DNA from: Pedobacter riviphilus
Lineage (GTDB): Bacteria; Bacteroidota; Bacteroidia; Sphingobacteriales; Sphingobacteriaceae
DNA length: 64,000 bases
Direction: 5' to 3'
Assembly (NCBI RefSeq): GCF_014692875.1
Contig: NZ_CP061171.1
Coordinates: 2,852,001-2,916,000 of the forward strand
The notes under the pieces were generated by a model, which saw only the letters and a list, made by a program, of their open reading frames with translations, did no database searches and was not told the origin of the DNA. Below, piece by piece: positions 9,763-18,445 of the stretch (position 1 is the stretch's first letter; each line of letters begins with the position of its first letter). The position numbers were made by a program, and so were the translations under genes.

Positions 9763-9911
9763 ATTTAGCTGTTATTTTAATTAAGCTGTAGCTGCTTTTT
9801 TCTTCTTCTTTCTCCGTCCGAGGTAAATCAATAAGCTTGTAATACCTGACGATTGACCATAAAATGCCGGAAGCAACGACAGCGTATCATCCAACCGAGA
9901 TCATTTCAATT
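9763..9911 (-). other. Possible decayed coding fragment before the HxlR gene
   Basis: On the minus strand two overlapping frames look protein-like. One reads VTPEQHKIEMISVG, then a TGA, then YAVVASGILWSIVRYYKL; the other ends in a Lys/Arg tail. Neither is complete and no family was recognised. The lone TGA could replace a TGG Trp codon in a lost membrane-protein gene. This is weak evidence, recorded because the stretch is otherwise empty. Confidence 0.2.
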
Positions 9912-10289
9912 TTATGCTGTTCGGGAGTAACTTATTCTACTTTTTTTATCAGCCTCGCTGGGCATCGGAGCTACCTCATATTTGCAATTCCATTCTTTTA
10001 TACTTTCTAAAATTGGCAAAAAAGCTACGCCTTTTTCAGACAACTTATATTCTACCCTGGGCGGTAATTCCTTATAGGCTATCCTTTCCAGCAATCCATC
10101 TTCTTCCAATTCTTTAAGTTGTTCGGTTAGTACTTTCCTTGAAATGTGTGGTATAATGGAATCCAGCTGACCAAAACGAACGGTGCGGGTTGAAATTACA
10201 TTGATAATGATCGGCTTCCATTTATTACCAATGGTGCCAATAGCTCTCGTGAACGGGCAATTCGAATTACAAAATCTTTCGTCTCTCAT
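9912..10289 (-). CDS. HxlR-family winged-helix transcriptional regulator
   Basis: This 125-residue protein has the HxlR hallmarks. Near the N-terminus is a Cys in CNSNCPFTRAIGTIGNKW, then the winged helix (FGQLDSIIPHISRKVLTEQLKELEEDGLL), a wing PPRVEYKLSEKG and a dimer helix. Such regulators usually sense electrophiles or quinones through Cys and control a neighbouring redox gene. It is divergent from the SDR/NADP/SDR operon, and an inverted repeat lies between them (10318-10344). Control of that operon is inferred from position. Confidence 0.92.
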   Translation of the reverse strand: MRDERFCNSNCPFTRAIGTIGNKWKPIIINVISTRTVRFGQLDSIIPHISRKVLTEQLKELEEDGLLERIAYKELPPRVEYKLSEKGVAFLPILESIKEWNCKYEVAPMPSEADKKSRISYSRTA

Positions 10290-10317
10290 ATCTTTTAAAA
10301 ATTGTGGTAACCTGTGC

Positions 10318-10344
10318 GTAACCAGTATCTATGATAATGGTTAC
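10318..10344. promoter_or_regulatory. Inverted repeat, candidate HxlR operator
   Basis: GTAACCA (10318-10324) and TGGTTAC (10338-10344) form perfect 7-bp arms about two helical turns apart centre to centre. Another GGTAACC palindrome stands just before at 10306-10312. The site lies in the divergent promoter region, 20 bp upstream of the -7 box at 10364. Confidence 0.55.
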
Positions 10345-10363
10345 AAATATAAACTAATGATAG

Positions 10364-10371
10364 TAACTTTG
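10364..10371 (+). promoter_or_regulatory. -7 box of the redox operon
   Basis: TAACTTTG matches TAnnTTTG, 27 bp before the ATG at 10399. The -33 position falls on GGTTAC inside the candidate HxlR operator and is not a good TTTG, which would suit an activated or repressed promoter. Confidence 0.55.
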
Positions 10372-10398
10372 AGAAACAAATTTAATATTAAATTAAAA

Positions 10399-11151
10399 AT
10401 GAACAGATTAACAAATAAAGTAGCTGTAATTACAGGCGGAAATAGCGGCATTGGATTGGGCATTGCACTAGAATTCAAGAATGAAGGTGCAAAGGGAGTT
10501 ATTGTTGGCAGAAATCAGGAAACGTTAGATAGCGCTGTGGCGAAACTGGGGGATGATTTTATCGCCATCAATGCCGATGTGACCAATTTGGCCGACCTGG
10601 AGAGCGTGTTTGCTACCACCGCTGAAAAATTTGGTAAAATTGACGTGATCGTCGCCAACGCTGGTGGTGGCGCTGTAGGAACGGTGGCAACGACCAGTGA
10701 AACCGACTTTGACCAGGCCATTGAACTGAACCTGAAAAGTGTTTATTTCACCGTTCAGAAAGCACTGCCCTATATGAATGATGGTGCTTCTATTATTCTG
10801 ATCGGATCAAACGCGGCACACCGGGCCTATGCGAATTTTACGCTTTATGGCGCTGCCAAAGCAGCGGTGATCTATTTAGCAAAAGGATTTTCAAGCGACC
10901 TTTTAGATAGAAAGATCAGGGTAAATGTCATTACACCAGGTACAACAGATACACCGGCATTTGACAAGTTTGTTCCTGCAGAACAAATGGAAGCAGTAAA
11001 AAAACACTTTGCAGATCAAATGCCGATAGGCAGGATCGGGCAACCGACTGACATTGGTAAAACAGCGGTTTTCCTGGCCTCTGATGATTCTTCGTTTATG
11101 TTGGGTGCCGAACTTCTTGTGGATGGCGGTATGACTTATTTATCAAAATAA
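10399..11151 (+). CDS. Short-chain dehydrogenase/reductase (SDR)
   Basis: This 250-residue classical SDR uses NAD(P)H. The coenzyme motif TGGNSGIG (residues about 13-20), NAG (about 88-90), the catalytic Ser in GSNAA and the YGAAK active-site Tyr/Lys are all present, with PG after them and the C-terminal GAELLVDGG. The open frame extends upstream to 10183, but ATG 10399 starts the fold correctly and follows a -7 box. First gene of a three-gene operon whose first and last members are both SDRs. Substrate unknown. Confidence 0.92.
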   Translation: MNRLTNKVAVITGGNSGIGLGIALEFKNEGAKGVIVGRNQETLDSAVAKLGDDFIAINADVTNLADLESVFATTAEKFGKIDVIVANAGGGAVGTVATTSETDFDQAIELNLKSVYFTVQKALPYMNDGASIILIGSNAAHRAYANFTLYGAAKAAVIYLAKGFSSDLLDRKIRVNVITPGTTDTPAFDKFVPAEQMEAVKKHFADQMPIGRIGQPTDIGKTAVFLASDDSSFMLGAELLVDGGMTYLSK

Positions 11152-11167
11152 TTAAATAATTCTTAAA

Positions 11168-11797
11168 ATGAATAATTCACAAAACAACGTAGCAAAAAGT
11201 TACGCAATTATCGGCTTTGGTAAGATTGGCAAGGCCTTGGCGAAGGCGTTCGCTCGTAAAGGCATCGAAGTATCCATTGCTACCACGCGTAACCCGGAAA
11301 GTTTTGCATCCGAGGCCGCCGCAATCGGACCCAGTATCATTCCCACCACACTGGCGGAAGCCCTGAAGGCAAACGTCATCTTTTTAGCGGTGCGTTTTGA
11401 GTCGCATGCAGATGTCGCAAAGACGCTGCCCAACTGGCAGGGGAAAATCATCGTCGATGTGACCAACGCCTATGGCGTACCGCTTGAGCAACTGGGAGGA
11501 CAGCCTTCTGCAAGTGTCGTTGCCCAAGCCTTCACCGGCGGTAGGCTGGTGAAAGGCTTCAACCATTTGGGCGCTGCCATTCTTGAGCAAGATCCTGCCG
11601 TACATGGTGGAAGCAGAGTAGTTTATCTGGCAAGCGATGATGACACTGCAGCAGCTGAGATCGGTGAACTTGCAAAAAATCTCGGTTTTTCACCAATCCA
11701 ATTAGGTGGGCTTTCGGAAGGTGGACTTCTTGTGCAGGCGCAGGGAAATAGCTGGGGTAAATTGATCTTTAAGGATCTGATCAAGTTCGACTTATAA
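11168..11797 (+). CDS. NADP-dinucleotide-binding oxidoreductase, F420/NADP-reductase-like
   Basis: This 209-residue protein has an N-terminal Rossmann fold (YAIIGFGKIGKALAKAFARKG, glycines near 17-22) and the layout of the NADPH-dependent F420 reductase-like family: VIFLAVRF, IIVDVTNAYG, VKGFNHLGA. F420 is not expected in this phylum, so a general NADPH-linked reductase role is more likely than true F420 reduction. It sits 16 bp after the first SDR and 24 bp before the second, so the three are probably co-expressed, perhaps in response to reactive electrophiles sensed by the HxlR protein. Confidence 0.85.
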   Translation: MNNSQNNVAKSYAIIGFGKIGKALAKAFARKGIEVSIATTRNPESFASEAAAIGPSIIPTTLAEALKANVIFLAVRFESHADVAKTLPNWQGKIIVDVTNAYGVPLEQLGGQPSASVVAQAFTGGRLVKGFNHLGAAILEQDPAVHGGSRVVYLASDDDTAAAEIGELAKNLGFSPIQLGGLSEGGLLVQAQGNSWGKLIFKDLIKFDL

Positions 11798-11821
11798 AAT
11801 CAAATATTAAATTATAAAATC

Positions 11822-12580
11822 ATGAGTAAATTAATAAACAAAGTAGCAGTAGTTACCGGTGCTTCGAAAGGAATAGGCGCAGCGATCGCAAAACATTTCG
11901 CGGCAGCAGGCGCAAAAGTTGTTGTAAATTATGCCTCAAGTAAGGAAGGCGCAGATAAAGTGGTGAAAGCCATAACCGACAATGGTGGCATGGCCATTGC
12001 GATACAGGCTGATGTTTCGAATGAAGCCGATGTAACCAGGCTGTTTGAAGAAACAAAACAGGCTTTCGGTACCTTGGACATTTTGGTCAACAATGCGGTT
12101 TATCAGGGATATGCACCTATTGAACTGATATCTGCAGAAACATTTCATAATAGTTTCAATGTTAATGTACTTGGCCCCATACTAACTATCCAAGCAGCTT
12201 TGAAACTGTTTGGCGATAAGGGTGGGAATGTCATCAATATCAGTTCGGGTGCCAGCAAGATGCCTCTTCCGGGAGCTTCTTTATATTCTGCAACTAAAGC
12301 CGCATTAGATGCCATAACGATCTCTTTGTCAAAAGAGCTGGGTGCAAAAAACATTCGTATCAATTCTATTTTGCCGGGTGCTACAGAAACAGAAGGTGCA
12401 ATTAGTGCGGGTGTCACCGCTGGCAGTGAGTATGAAAAAATGTTCATTGCCAATACACCGCTCGGTCGCAGAGGTAAGCCCGAAGACATTGCTAAAGCCG
12501 CAGTATTCCTTGCTTCCGATGAGTCGGCTTGGATTACGGGAGAGCAGATTTCCGTTTCGGGCGGTATGTATGGTTTTTAA
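11822..12580 (+). CDS. Short-chain dehydrogenase/reductase (SDR), glucose/3-oxoacyl-reductase type
   Basis: This 252-residue classical SDR has TGASKGIG at about 13-20, NNA near 88-90, the catalytic Ser in ISSGAS, YSATK and a C-terminal GEQISVSGG. It is clearly different in sequence from the SDR at 10399 and is not a tandem copy. It is the last gene of the operon, followed by the terminator at 12604-12643. Family members reduce ketones or 3-oxoacyl groups; the substrate cannot be told here. Confidence 0.92.
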   Translation: MSKLINKVAVVTGASKGIGAAIAKHFAAAGAKVVVNYASSKEGADKVVKAITDNGGMAIAIQADVSNEADVTRLFEETKQAFGTLDILVNNAVYQGYAPIELISAETFHNSFNVNVLGPILTIQAALKLFGDKGGNVINISSGASKMPLPGASLYSATKAALDAITISLSKELGAKNIRINSILPGATETEGAISAGVTAGSEYEKMFIANTPLGRRGKPEDIAKAAVFLASDESAWITGEQISVSGGMYGF

Positions 12581-12603
12581 ATTGATAAACTCAAAAAAGA
12601 AAG

Positions 12604-12643
12604 ACTGCTTTAAACCCCTTTAAGGATAACTTAGAGGGGTTTT
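12604..12643 (+). terminator. Terminator of the redox operon; right copy of the 40-bp direct repeat
   Basis: AAACCCCT (12612-12619) pairs perfectly with AGGGGTTT (12635-12642) around a 15-nt loop. The 40-bp block matches 256-295 at 39 positions, including ACTGCTTT, which in the left copy directly follows the tRNA acceptor end. No tRNA sequence precedes it here. Confidence 0.75.
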
Positions 12644-12786
12644 CGTAGTGCTAAATAAATCTAAGAACATTGTGGTAACTATACTTAAATCATATAACAA
12701 CCATCTTTTTAGACATTTTCTCTACTTTCAGCTATTGACCAATCATTTTATAATCAATATTTTTACGCGCTAACGCTCTATACCCA

Positions 12787-14814
12787 ATGATGTTAACACG
12801 CATACTCCTGTTTCTGTTCTTCTGGTCGTTTATTATTAAAGTACAAGCTCAGGCTCCAGTGAATGACGATATAAAAACAGCCACACCAATTAAAAACATT
12901 ACGGTATACTGTTCTAACGATGCCGCCTTTACCAGTATTAATGCTACACCAAGTGGTTATAGAAAGGGCTTTTTTTGGAATAGCGAGGGAAAAGACATCT
13001 GGTATAGCTTTACAGCCATTGGTACCGATATTACGGCCACGGTAACCGGGCAATCGGTAGGAAACAGCAACACATTGGTTAATCCGCTCATTGCCTTTTA
13101 CACATACAAAGACAATGTACTTACCGAACAGATCGGTTCGATGACTTCAGAAAGTAATATTACAATGGCTTATAAAGGTGGCTTGGTTATAGGTGAAACT
13201 TATTATCTGCGTATCAGTGCAGATAATAATGCCACAGGAAGTTTTAAGCTCTGTGTAAACAGCTACAATCCGCCGAATAAACCTGGTCAGGATTTCACAT
13301 CTGCTTCTTACCTATGCAGTAAAGACAGTTTTACCGAGCTTAAAGTAACGGGTGCAGGCCCAAACAACCACGAAGCTGCCGGTACCTGTTTAAGCGTCGA
13401 ATCGAACAGTGCCTGGTATACCTGGATAGCAGCCAATAATGGTACTTTAGGTTTTACCATTACGCCTACTGCTGTTACCGATGATATAGATTGGGTATTA
13501 TTTGATTTAGGCCCCTCAACAAGCGCTGCCACACCATCTTCTGTTAATGCCATCCGCTGCGCTGCAGGTAGTGGTGTCGATTGCAGTCCGAGGTATTACA
13601 TTACAGGCGCCAACAGCGCTTCGGCAGACCTAACTGAGCACGGTGGCTGTTCCCCGGATCAAGATGGTTTTGTAAAGGCAGTAGATATGATTGAAGGTCA
13701 CCAGTATGCTTTGCTGATCGACAATTTTTCGAACAGAAACAACGGTTTTAGTCTCGCCTTTGATGGTAACGGGGAATTTGCAGGACCAAAATCAGCTATA
13801 AATATAAAAACCGAGAATGCCTGTCTCAGTACACAAAAATTTATATTTACAGCCGATGCCAGTAACTACAGCAGCTTAAAATGGAGCTTTGGTGAAGGTG
13901 CCAGCATTGCCAATGCCAGTACCACAGGTCCTGTTGAAATTACTTATGCTACGCCAGGTACCAAAACAGTAGTGCTCGAAGCCTTTTCTGTAAGGGGATG
14001 CCGCACCGTAAGCAGTTATTCTTTTTATGTGGCTTTAAAACCCGATAAACCAATTATTTCTGCCAATAGAACCAATTTTTGCTTGGGTACAACGATGGAA
14101 CTTAGCATAGCAGAAGTACCGGATGCTACCTACCAATGGACTGGGCCTGCCAATTTTAGCGACTCAACAGCAGTAATTAGTGTACCCATAACCGATTTTG
14201 CACAGGCCGGCGACTATGCGGTAACCGTAAAAGTGGGCAATTGTTATAGCGAAATGGCCACAATCAATATTCCAACCATCGTGAGAAACCCTGTAGCAGA
14301 TTTCAAGACAGATCCTATTGTGCCTGGTAAATTTGCAGCCCCTGTTCCCATCACTTTTTTAAACCATTCGCGAAATGCCGATTATTTTGAATGGAGTTTT
14401 GGTGATGATGAAATCTCTTCCGATTACCAGCCCACACATGTTTACCAGAAAAAAGGAAATTATACTGTAATACTTAAGGCTTTTACAAACAATGGCTGTG
14501 TAGATATATTTACGCTCCACAACCTGATGGTGCTGGATGGAAGTGAACTGCAGATCCCAAACTCTTTTTCGCCGAATGGAGATGGCATTAACGACCTGCT
14601 GAATATTAATGTAAGCAATTTAAAAAGATTTAATTTTAAAATCTTTAACCGTTATGGTGATGAAGTTTTCTTTACTACTAATATTTTCGACTCCTGGGAT
14701 GGTACCTGGCGTAATAAACCTGTACCGGTTGGCGCTTACTATTATGTACTAAACGGAACCAACGTTTTTAATCAAGAGGTGCGTTTTACGGGGTCTATTA
14801 CATTGATCAGATAA
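12787..14814 (+). CDS. Secreted PKD-domain protein with type B (gliding-associated) sorting domain
   Basis: This 675-residue protein is predicted to be exported by the type IX system. It has a signal peptide (LLFLFFWSFIIKVQAQ), two repeated N-terminal beta domains with WYSFTA and WYTWIA motifs, immunoglobulin-like segments, and a PKD domain (about 535-570, with WSFGDDEISSDYQPTHVY). The C-terminal domain begins NSFSPNGDGINDLLNI and ends in GSITLIR, the type B sorting domain. The gene converges on the PorP/SprF gene with zero spacing. PorP/SprF partners of type B substrates often lie next to them, so the pair may work together at the outer membrane. Confidence 0.88.
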   Translation: MMLTRILLFLFFWSFIIKVQAQAPVNDDIKTATPIKNITVYCSNDAAFTSINATPSGYRKGFFWNSEGKDIWYSFTAIGTDITATVTGQSVGNSNTLVNPLIAFYTYKDNVLTEQIGSMTSESNITMAYKGGLVIGETYYLRISADNNATGSFKLCVNSYNPPNKPGQDFTSASYLCSKDSFTELKVTGAGPNNHEAAGTCLSVESNSAWYTWIAANNGTLGFTITPTAVTDDIDWVLFDLGPSTSAATPSSVNAIRCAAGSGVDCSPRYYITGANSASADLTEHGGCSPDQDGFVKAVDMIEGHQYALLIDNFSNRNNGFSLAFDGNGEFAGPKSAINIKTENACLSTQKFIFTADASNYSSLKWSFGEGASIANASTTGPVEITYATPGTKTVVLEAFSVRGCRTVSSYSFYVALKPDKPIISANRTNFCLGTTMELSIAEVPDATYQWTGPANFSDSTAVISVPITDFAQAGDYAVTVKVGNCYSEMATINIPTIVRNPVADFKTDPIVPGKFAAPVPITFLNHSRNADYFEWSFGDDEISSDYQPTHVYQKKGNYTVILKAFTNNGCVDIFTLHNLMVLDGSELQIPNSFSPNGDGINDLLNINVSNLKRFNFKIFNRYGDEVFFTTNIFDSWDGTWRNKPVPVGAYYYVLNGTNVFNQEVRFTGSITLIR

Positions 14815-15822
14815 CTACCATTGCCGTTGCGGACATACCACTTTATAAACGTTATTGAGCAATAAACCCAACACAATTTCATGGCTCCCTTTACTGGCCT
14901 GATTAAGCGTAGAAGTGGTAACATCATAACTATAGCTGAGGTTAAAGAGGTGGCTGATATTAAAACCAGCCATCATATTTAAGGCATCCTGTTTTCTATA
15001 ACCTGCACCAATCCAGATGCGGTCTTTAAAACCCATCTTTACATTTATATCTACCGATAGCGGTATGTTTGGTGTGTACTTAAACAATAAGGAAGGAGTA
15101 ATATTCAGATCTTCGGCCAGGTAAAACTTATAACCACTATTAAGAAAAACATGCTGAACCTGTTTGCCTGTTTGATATTGTTTATCTCCAGAAAAGCTTA
15201 ATTTCTGTGGCAAAATCTGCTGCACGGAAAGTCCCGAAAAAAAATTGGCTCCATACAACCATGCGCCTACAGAAAGATCGGGTAAAAGCCTCGCATTAAC
15301 GGCATTGTTTAAAGCCGGATCCTGTGGATTTTCGAACAGAAGGGCATTAATATCGATCGCTATGCGGCTGATACCGCCGGCAACGCCCAATGAAAGATTT
15401 AATTGATTGTTTAACTGCAAGTGGTAGGCATAACTCATATCAAAAGTAGTGGTAGTGAGCTGACCAGCTTTATCGGATACGGCGATAAAACCTACGCCAT
15501 GGTGTGCAGGAGAAGCAGTGTAGTTTTGGGTATAACTCCTGGCACGTGGATCATTACCATCCGTTTCAAATGATAAGGCATTAGACCACAAGTATTCATC
15601 GCCAAGTGCCCAATGTGCAGATACAAAAGCCGTTTTAGGTGCATCCTGCAATCCAGCCCATTGCTGCCTGTACCCCACTTTTACATCCGTATAGTTTTCA
15701 ATGCCACTTAGCGCAGGGTTTAACAGGTAACTATTAAGCAGATATTGGGTATACTGTGGCCGTTGCTGTGCGTAAAGCCTTACATTTGCACACAATATTA
15801 ACAACAGCAGCCACTTTTTCAT
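14815..15822 (-). CDS. PorP/SprF-family type IX secretion outer-membrane protein
   Basis: This 335-residue protein has a signal peptide (MKKWLLLLILCANVRLYAQ) and the family start QQRPQYTQYLLNSYLLNPA, followed by beta-barrel strands (GYRQQWAGLQDAPKTAF). Members hold or attach type B sorting-domain proteins on the surface. Its stop codon directly abuts that of the convergent PKD protein. Its start lies 38 bp after the last tail-fibre-like gene, so it could also be read through from that operon. Confidence 0.9.
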   Translation of the reverse strand: MKKWLLLLILCANVRLYAQQRPQYTQYLLNSYLLNPALSGIENYTDVKVGYRQQWAGLQDAPKTAFVSAHWALGDEYLWSNALSFETDGNDPRARSYTQNYTASPAHHGVGFIAVSDKAGQLTTTTFDMSYAYHLQLNNQLNLSLGVAGGISRIAIDINALLFENPQDPALNNAVNARLLPDLSVGAWLYGANFFSGLSVQQILPQKLSFSGDKQYQTGKQVQHVFLNSGYKFYLAEDLNITPSLLFKYTPNIPLSVDINVKMGFKDRIWIGAGYRKQDALNMMAGFNISHLFNLSYSYDVTTSTLNQASKGSHEIVLGLLLNNVYKVVCPQRQW

Positions 15823-15860
15823 TACCGGTTTTTATTTACTATTTGGTTCTACCCACGTTA

Positions 15861-17117
15861 CTATTTGTCTAGCTTTTTCTCTAATAAGCGAAGACGTAAC
15901 TCCTGCTTTTTTACATCATTGAGCAATTCGCCATATTGTTTATCTTTTTCGATCAAATGCAGCGTAAGCTCCTCTATCTTTTTCAGTAACAGTTTGTTCA
16001 TCTCTCCAACTGCGATTCCATCTCGTTCAAATTCTTTTGCAGATGGTATTTCGGGAAGGTGTTTGTTCGCTTTGATATACCTTTCGAGCTCTGCCAAGGT
16101 TACAACCTTATAATTTTCTTCAAATACATAATCAGGTGCATTGGTACCATCTACCCTGATTTCGTTGGCCTTAATTTTACCGTTAACGGTGAGTTTTTCA
16201 TTTGGAAAAAGCGTACCAATTCCAACCCGTCCGTTTAAATCCATAAACATGGCCGTATGATAATCGAGCATTTCATAACTGGTTTTGCCCTGTGCATATT
16301 GAAATTGCAGACCAGGTCCGCCATTATCAATATTGGCCATTAATCTTATACCATAAGAACTTTCTGTTGAGTTATGGTTAACCATTTCTAAAGCAGAATT
16401 TCCATTCCCTAACTGCCCAAGTTGGATTCTCTCAAAATTGTAAGTACCAGGAACGAGAACATACTTTGGCTGATTAGAATTATTGAAATCACCTAATTGT
16501 AGTAATGCCATCGGATTTTTTGTTCCTATGCCAACGTTGCCATCCCATGCTAACCTCATTTTTTCTGTTTCACCCGAATAAAAAGATAAAGCGGTTTTAT
16601 TACTGTGCAAATTCTCTGCTACACTGGCTATACCTGCCCATTTATCATCTCCTATATATCCTGAATAAAACTTTACCCCATTAATATCGCCAGGGTTAAA
16701 AGCATTGGTTCGCAAGCTTAATGGCCAGCCGCTACCAGTGGTTTGTACCTCAAGCTTCGAAGTCGGAGTAAGTGTTCCCAGGCCTAAGTTACCTCCCGAA
16801 AGCATCATAAAAGTTTGTCCCATATCTCCCCACATCTGCGCTCCTGTAACAGGGTTTCGCTCCCACCACGTCCTGGTATTTACCTGTGGCTGTAAAAAAG
16901 AAACATCCACCGCAATACCGTCATGTAATGATGTAGTAAGCCAATCGTTACCAGCTTGATTGCGATAAAGCCATATTTTGCGCATCATATTATTACTTAC
17001 TGTTGAGCCGCCGATATTCGATATTTCGAATATGTCGCCCTTAGCAATTCCTAACTGGGCCTTTACACTATTTAAAAAGCTGCCTAAGAATGTTAATAGC
17101 AATATTATTTTCTTCAT
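15861..17117 (-). CDS. Tail-fibre-like surface protein (common C-terminal module)
   Basis: This 418-residue protein starts at ATG 17117, which gives the signal peptide MKKIILLLTFLGSFLNSVKA; the longer frame is a basic run without one. The middle has GIGT repeats (GNLGLGTLTPTSKLEV, GNVGIGTKNP), the knob-stalk type found in trimeric phage tail fibres. The C-terminal module shared by all ten paralogues is ordered as VNGKIKANEIRVDG, PDYVFE, an ESYIK-type helix, NKHLPEIPSA, then GEMNKLLLKKIEELTLHLIE, a coiled coil likely to trimerise. Last of its operon, 4 bp after the previous gene. Role is probably adhesion; it could instead be a fibre of a contractile injection system, but no such genes are here. 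Confidence 0.8.
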   Translation of the reverse strand: MKKIILLLTFLGSFLNSVKAQLGIAKGDIFEISNIGGSTVSNNMMRKIWLYRNQAGNDWLTTSLHDGIAVDVSFLQPQVNTRTWWERNPVTGAQMWGDMGQTFMMLSGGNLGLGTLTPTSKLEVQTTGSGWPLSLRTNAFNPGDINGVKFYSGYIGDDKWAGIASVAENLHSNKTALSFYSGETEKMRLAWDGNVGIGTKNPMALLQLGDFNNSNQPKYVLVPGTYNFERIQLGQLGNGNSALEMVNHNSTESSYGIRLMANIDNGGPGLQFQYAQGKTSYEMLDYHTAMFMDLNGRVGIGTLFPNEKLTVNGKIKANEIRVDGTNAPDYVFEENYKVVTLAELERYIKANKHLPEIPSAKEFERDGIAVGEMNKLLLKKIEELTLHLIEKDKQYGELLNDVKKQELRLRLLEKKLDK

Positions 17118-17121
17118 TTTG

Positions 17122-18440
17122 TTATTTTCTGGCTTTAAATAATGTTTCCAGCTTTGCAATTCTTTCTTCCTGCGATTGATTTTTTTCTTTTTCCTGAGCA
17201 AGTTGTTTATCCTTTTCAATCAGATGCAACGTAAGCTCTTCTATCTTTTTTAGTAACAATTTGTTCATCTCTCCAACTGCGATTCCATCTCGTTCAAATT
17301 CTTTTGCAGAAGGCACTTCGGGTAGGTGTTTGTTCTTTTTAATATAGCTTTCCAACGCTTCCAACGTTGCAATCTTGTAGCTATCTTCAAATACATAATC
17401 GGGTGCCCCCTGCCCATCCACTCTGATCTCGTTCGCTTTTATTTTGCCATTAACGGTAAGCCTTTCAGTTGGTGTAGTTATACCAATTCCAACGTAGCCT
17501 AGTGCAGTACCATCTGTTTTTGTTGCTAAAATGGTACTGCCATTCATCGATTTGATCACATCCAAATCGCCCCCATCAGCATTACTATTAACTCCACTTC
17601 CATACTGGTAAACACTTCTTAATGCCCAGTTTTTTGCACCTGTAATGCCTGCATACCCTAGGGCAACTATGTTTACTACATTTTTTGCAGGAAAAGCACC
17701 TTGATCCAGAATAAGCCTAAAATTACCGTTTACAACCAGTTTTTCGCTGGCTTCAGTAGTGCCTATTCCAACATTTCCATTTTGTAAAAAACTAAAAACA
17801 TAGGGTTACCGGCATTAGAAAAATTACCTGTATGCCCGCCGAAACCATAATCCATTGCCTGCAATTTAAACACTCCGTTGCTTGTTCCCATTTTAAATGA
17901 TGATATACCTGGCTGATGAAAAGTGATAACAGGCTGGTTGGCTTTAATTTCGAACAATTCTTCTGGTGTTCTAGTACCGATCCCAACATTCCCGTTAGGA
18001 GCTACAGCAAGGCCATTGGTGTACGAATTGTTGCTAAAAAAGGCCACTCCTTCGCTTGAGCCAATTACTGCGGTGCCATTGTGATCGGCTCCTGTTACAC
18101 TGATATTCCCGCCCCATATGTCTAGTTTTTCTCTTGGAGATAAAGTATTAACCCCCATATTTCCATTTAGATCGATATATGTTCGAGGAAGGCCTCCAGT
18201 AAAAAACTTGATTCCAGAATAAGAAGACAGGTAAGCATAAGGTGGCCAATCTACAGATTCATTATACCAACCAAGGCTATAAAAAGATACATCTTTTCCC
18301 AGATAGTTAAAGTGATCATTTGGTGCAACAGCAATACCTGCCTGGTTAGCATTGGTATTAAAGGTTTGCGCACAAAGGTTAAATCCAGATAGACACAACA
18401 AAAAGCTTAAGAAAATCTTACTTAAGTGATAATAGCTCAT
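17122..18440 (-). CDS. Tail-fibre-like surface protein, frameshifted
   Basis: Two open pieces (18440-17763 and from about 17760 to 17122) join into one 439-residue protein if one base is added to the GGG run at 17803-17805. The frame then reads NPYVFSFLQNGNVGIGT across the break. The N-terminus is a signal peptide ending in FNLCAQ, then a module with DHFNYLGKDVSFYSLGWYN that is also at the start of the 54026-55627 protein, then LDIWGGNISVTGADHNGTA, also in 18446-19711 and 50941-52692. The common C-terminal module closes it. The total, 1319 bp, is one short of a multiple of three. Confidence 0.75.
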
Positions 18441-18445
18441 GATGA

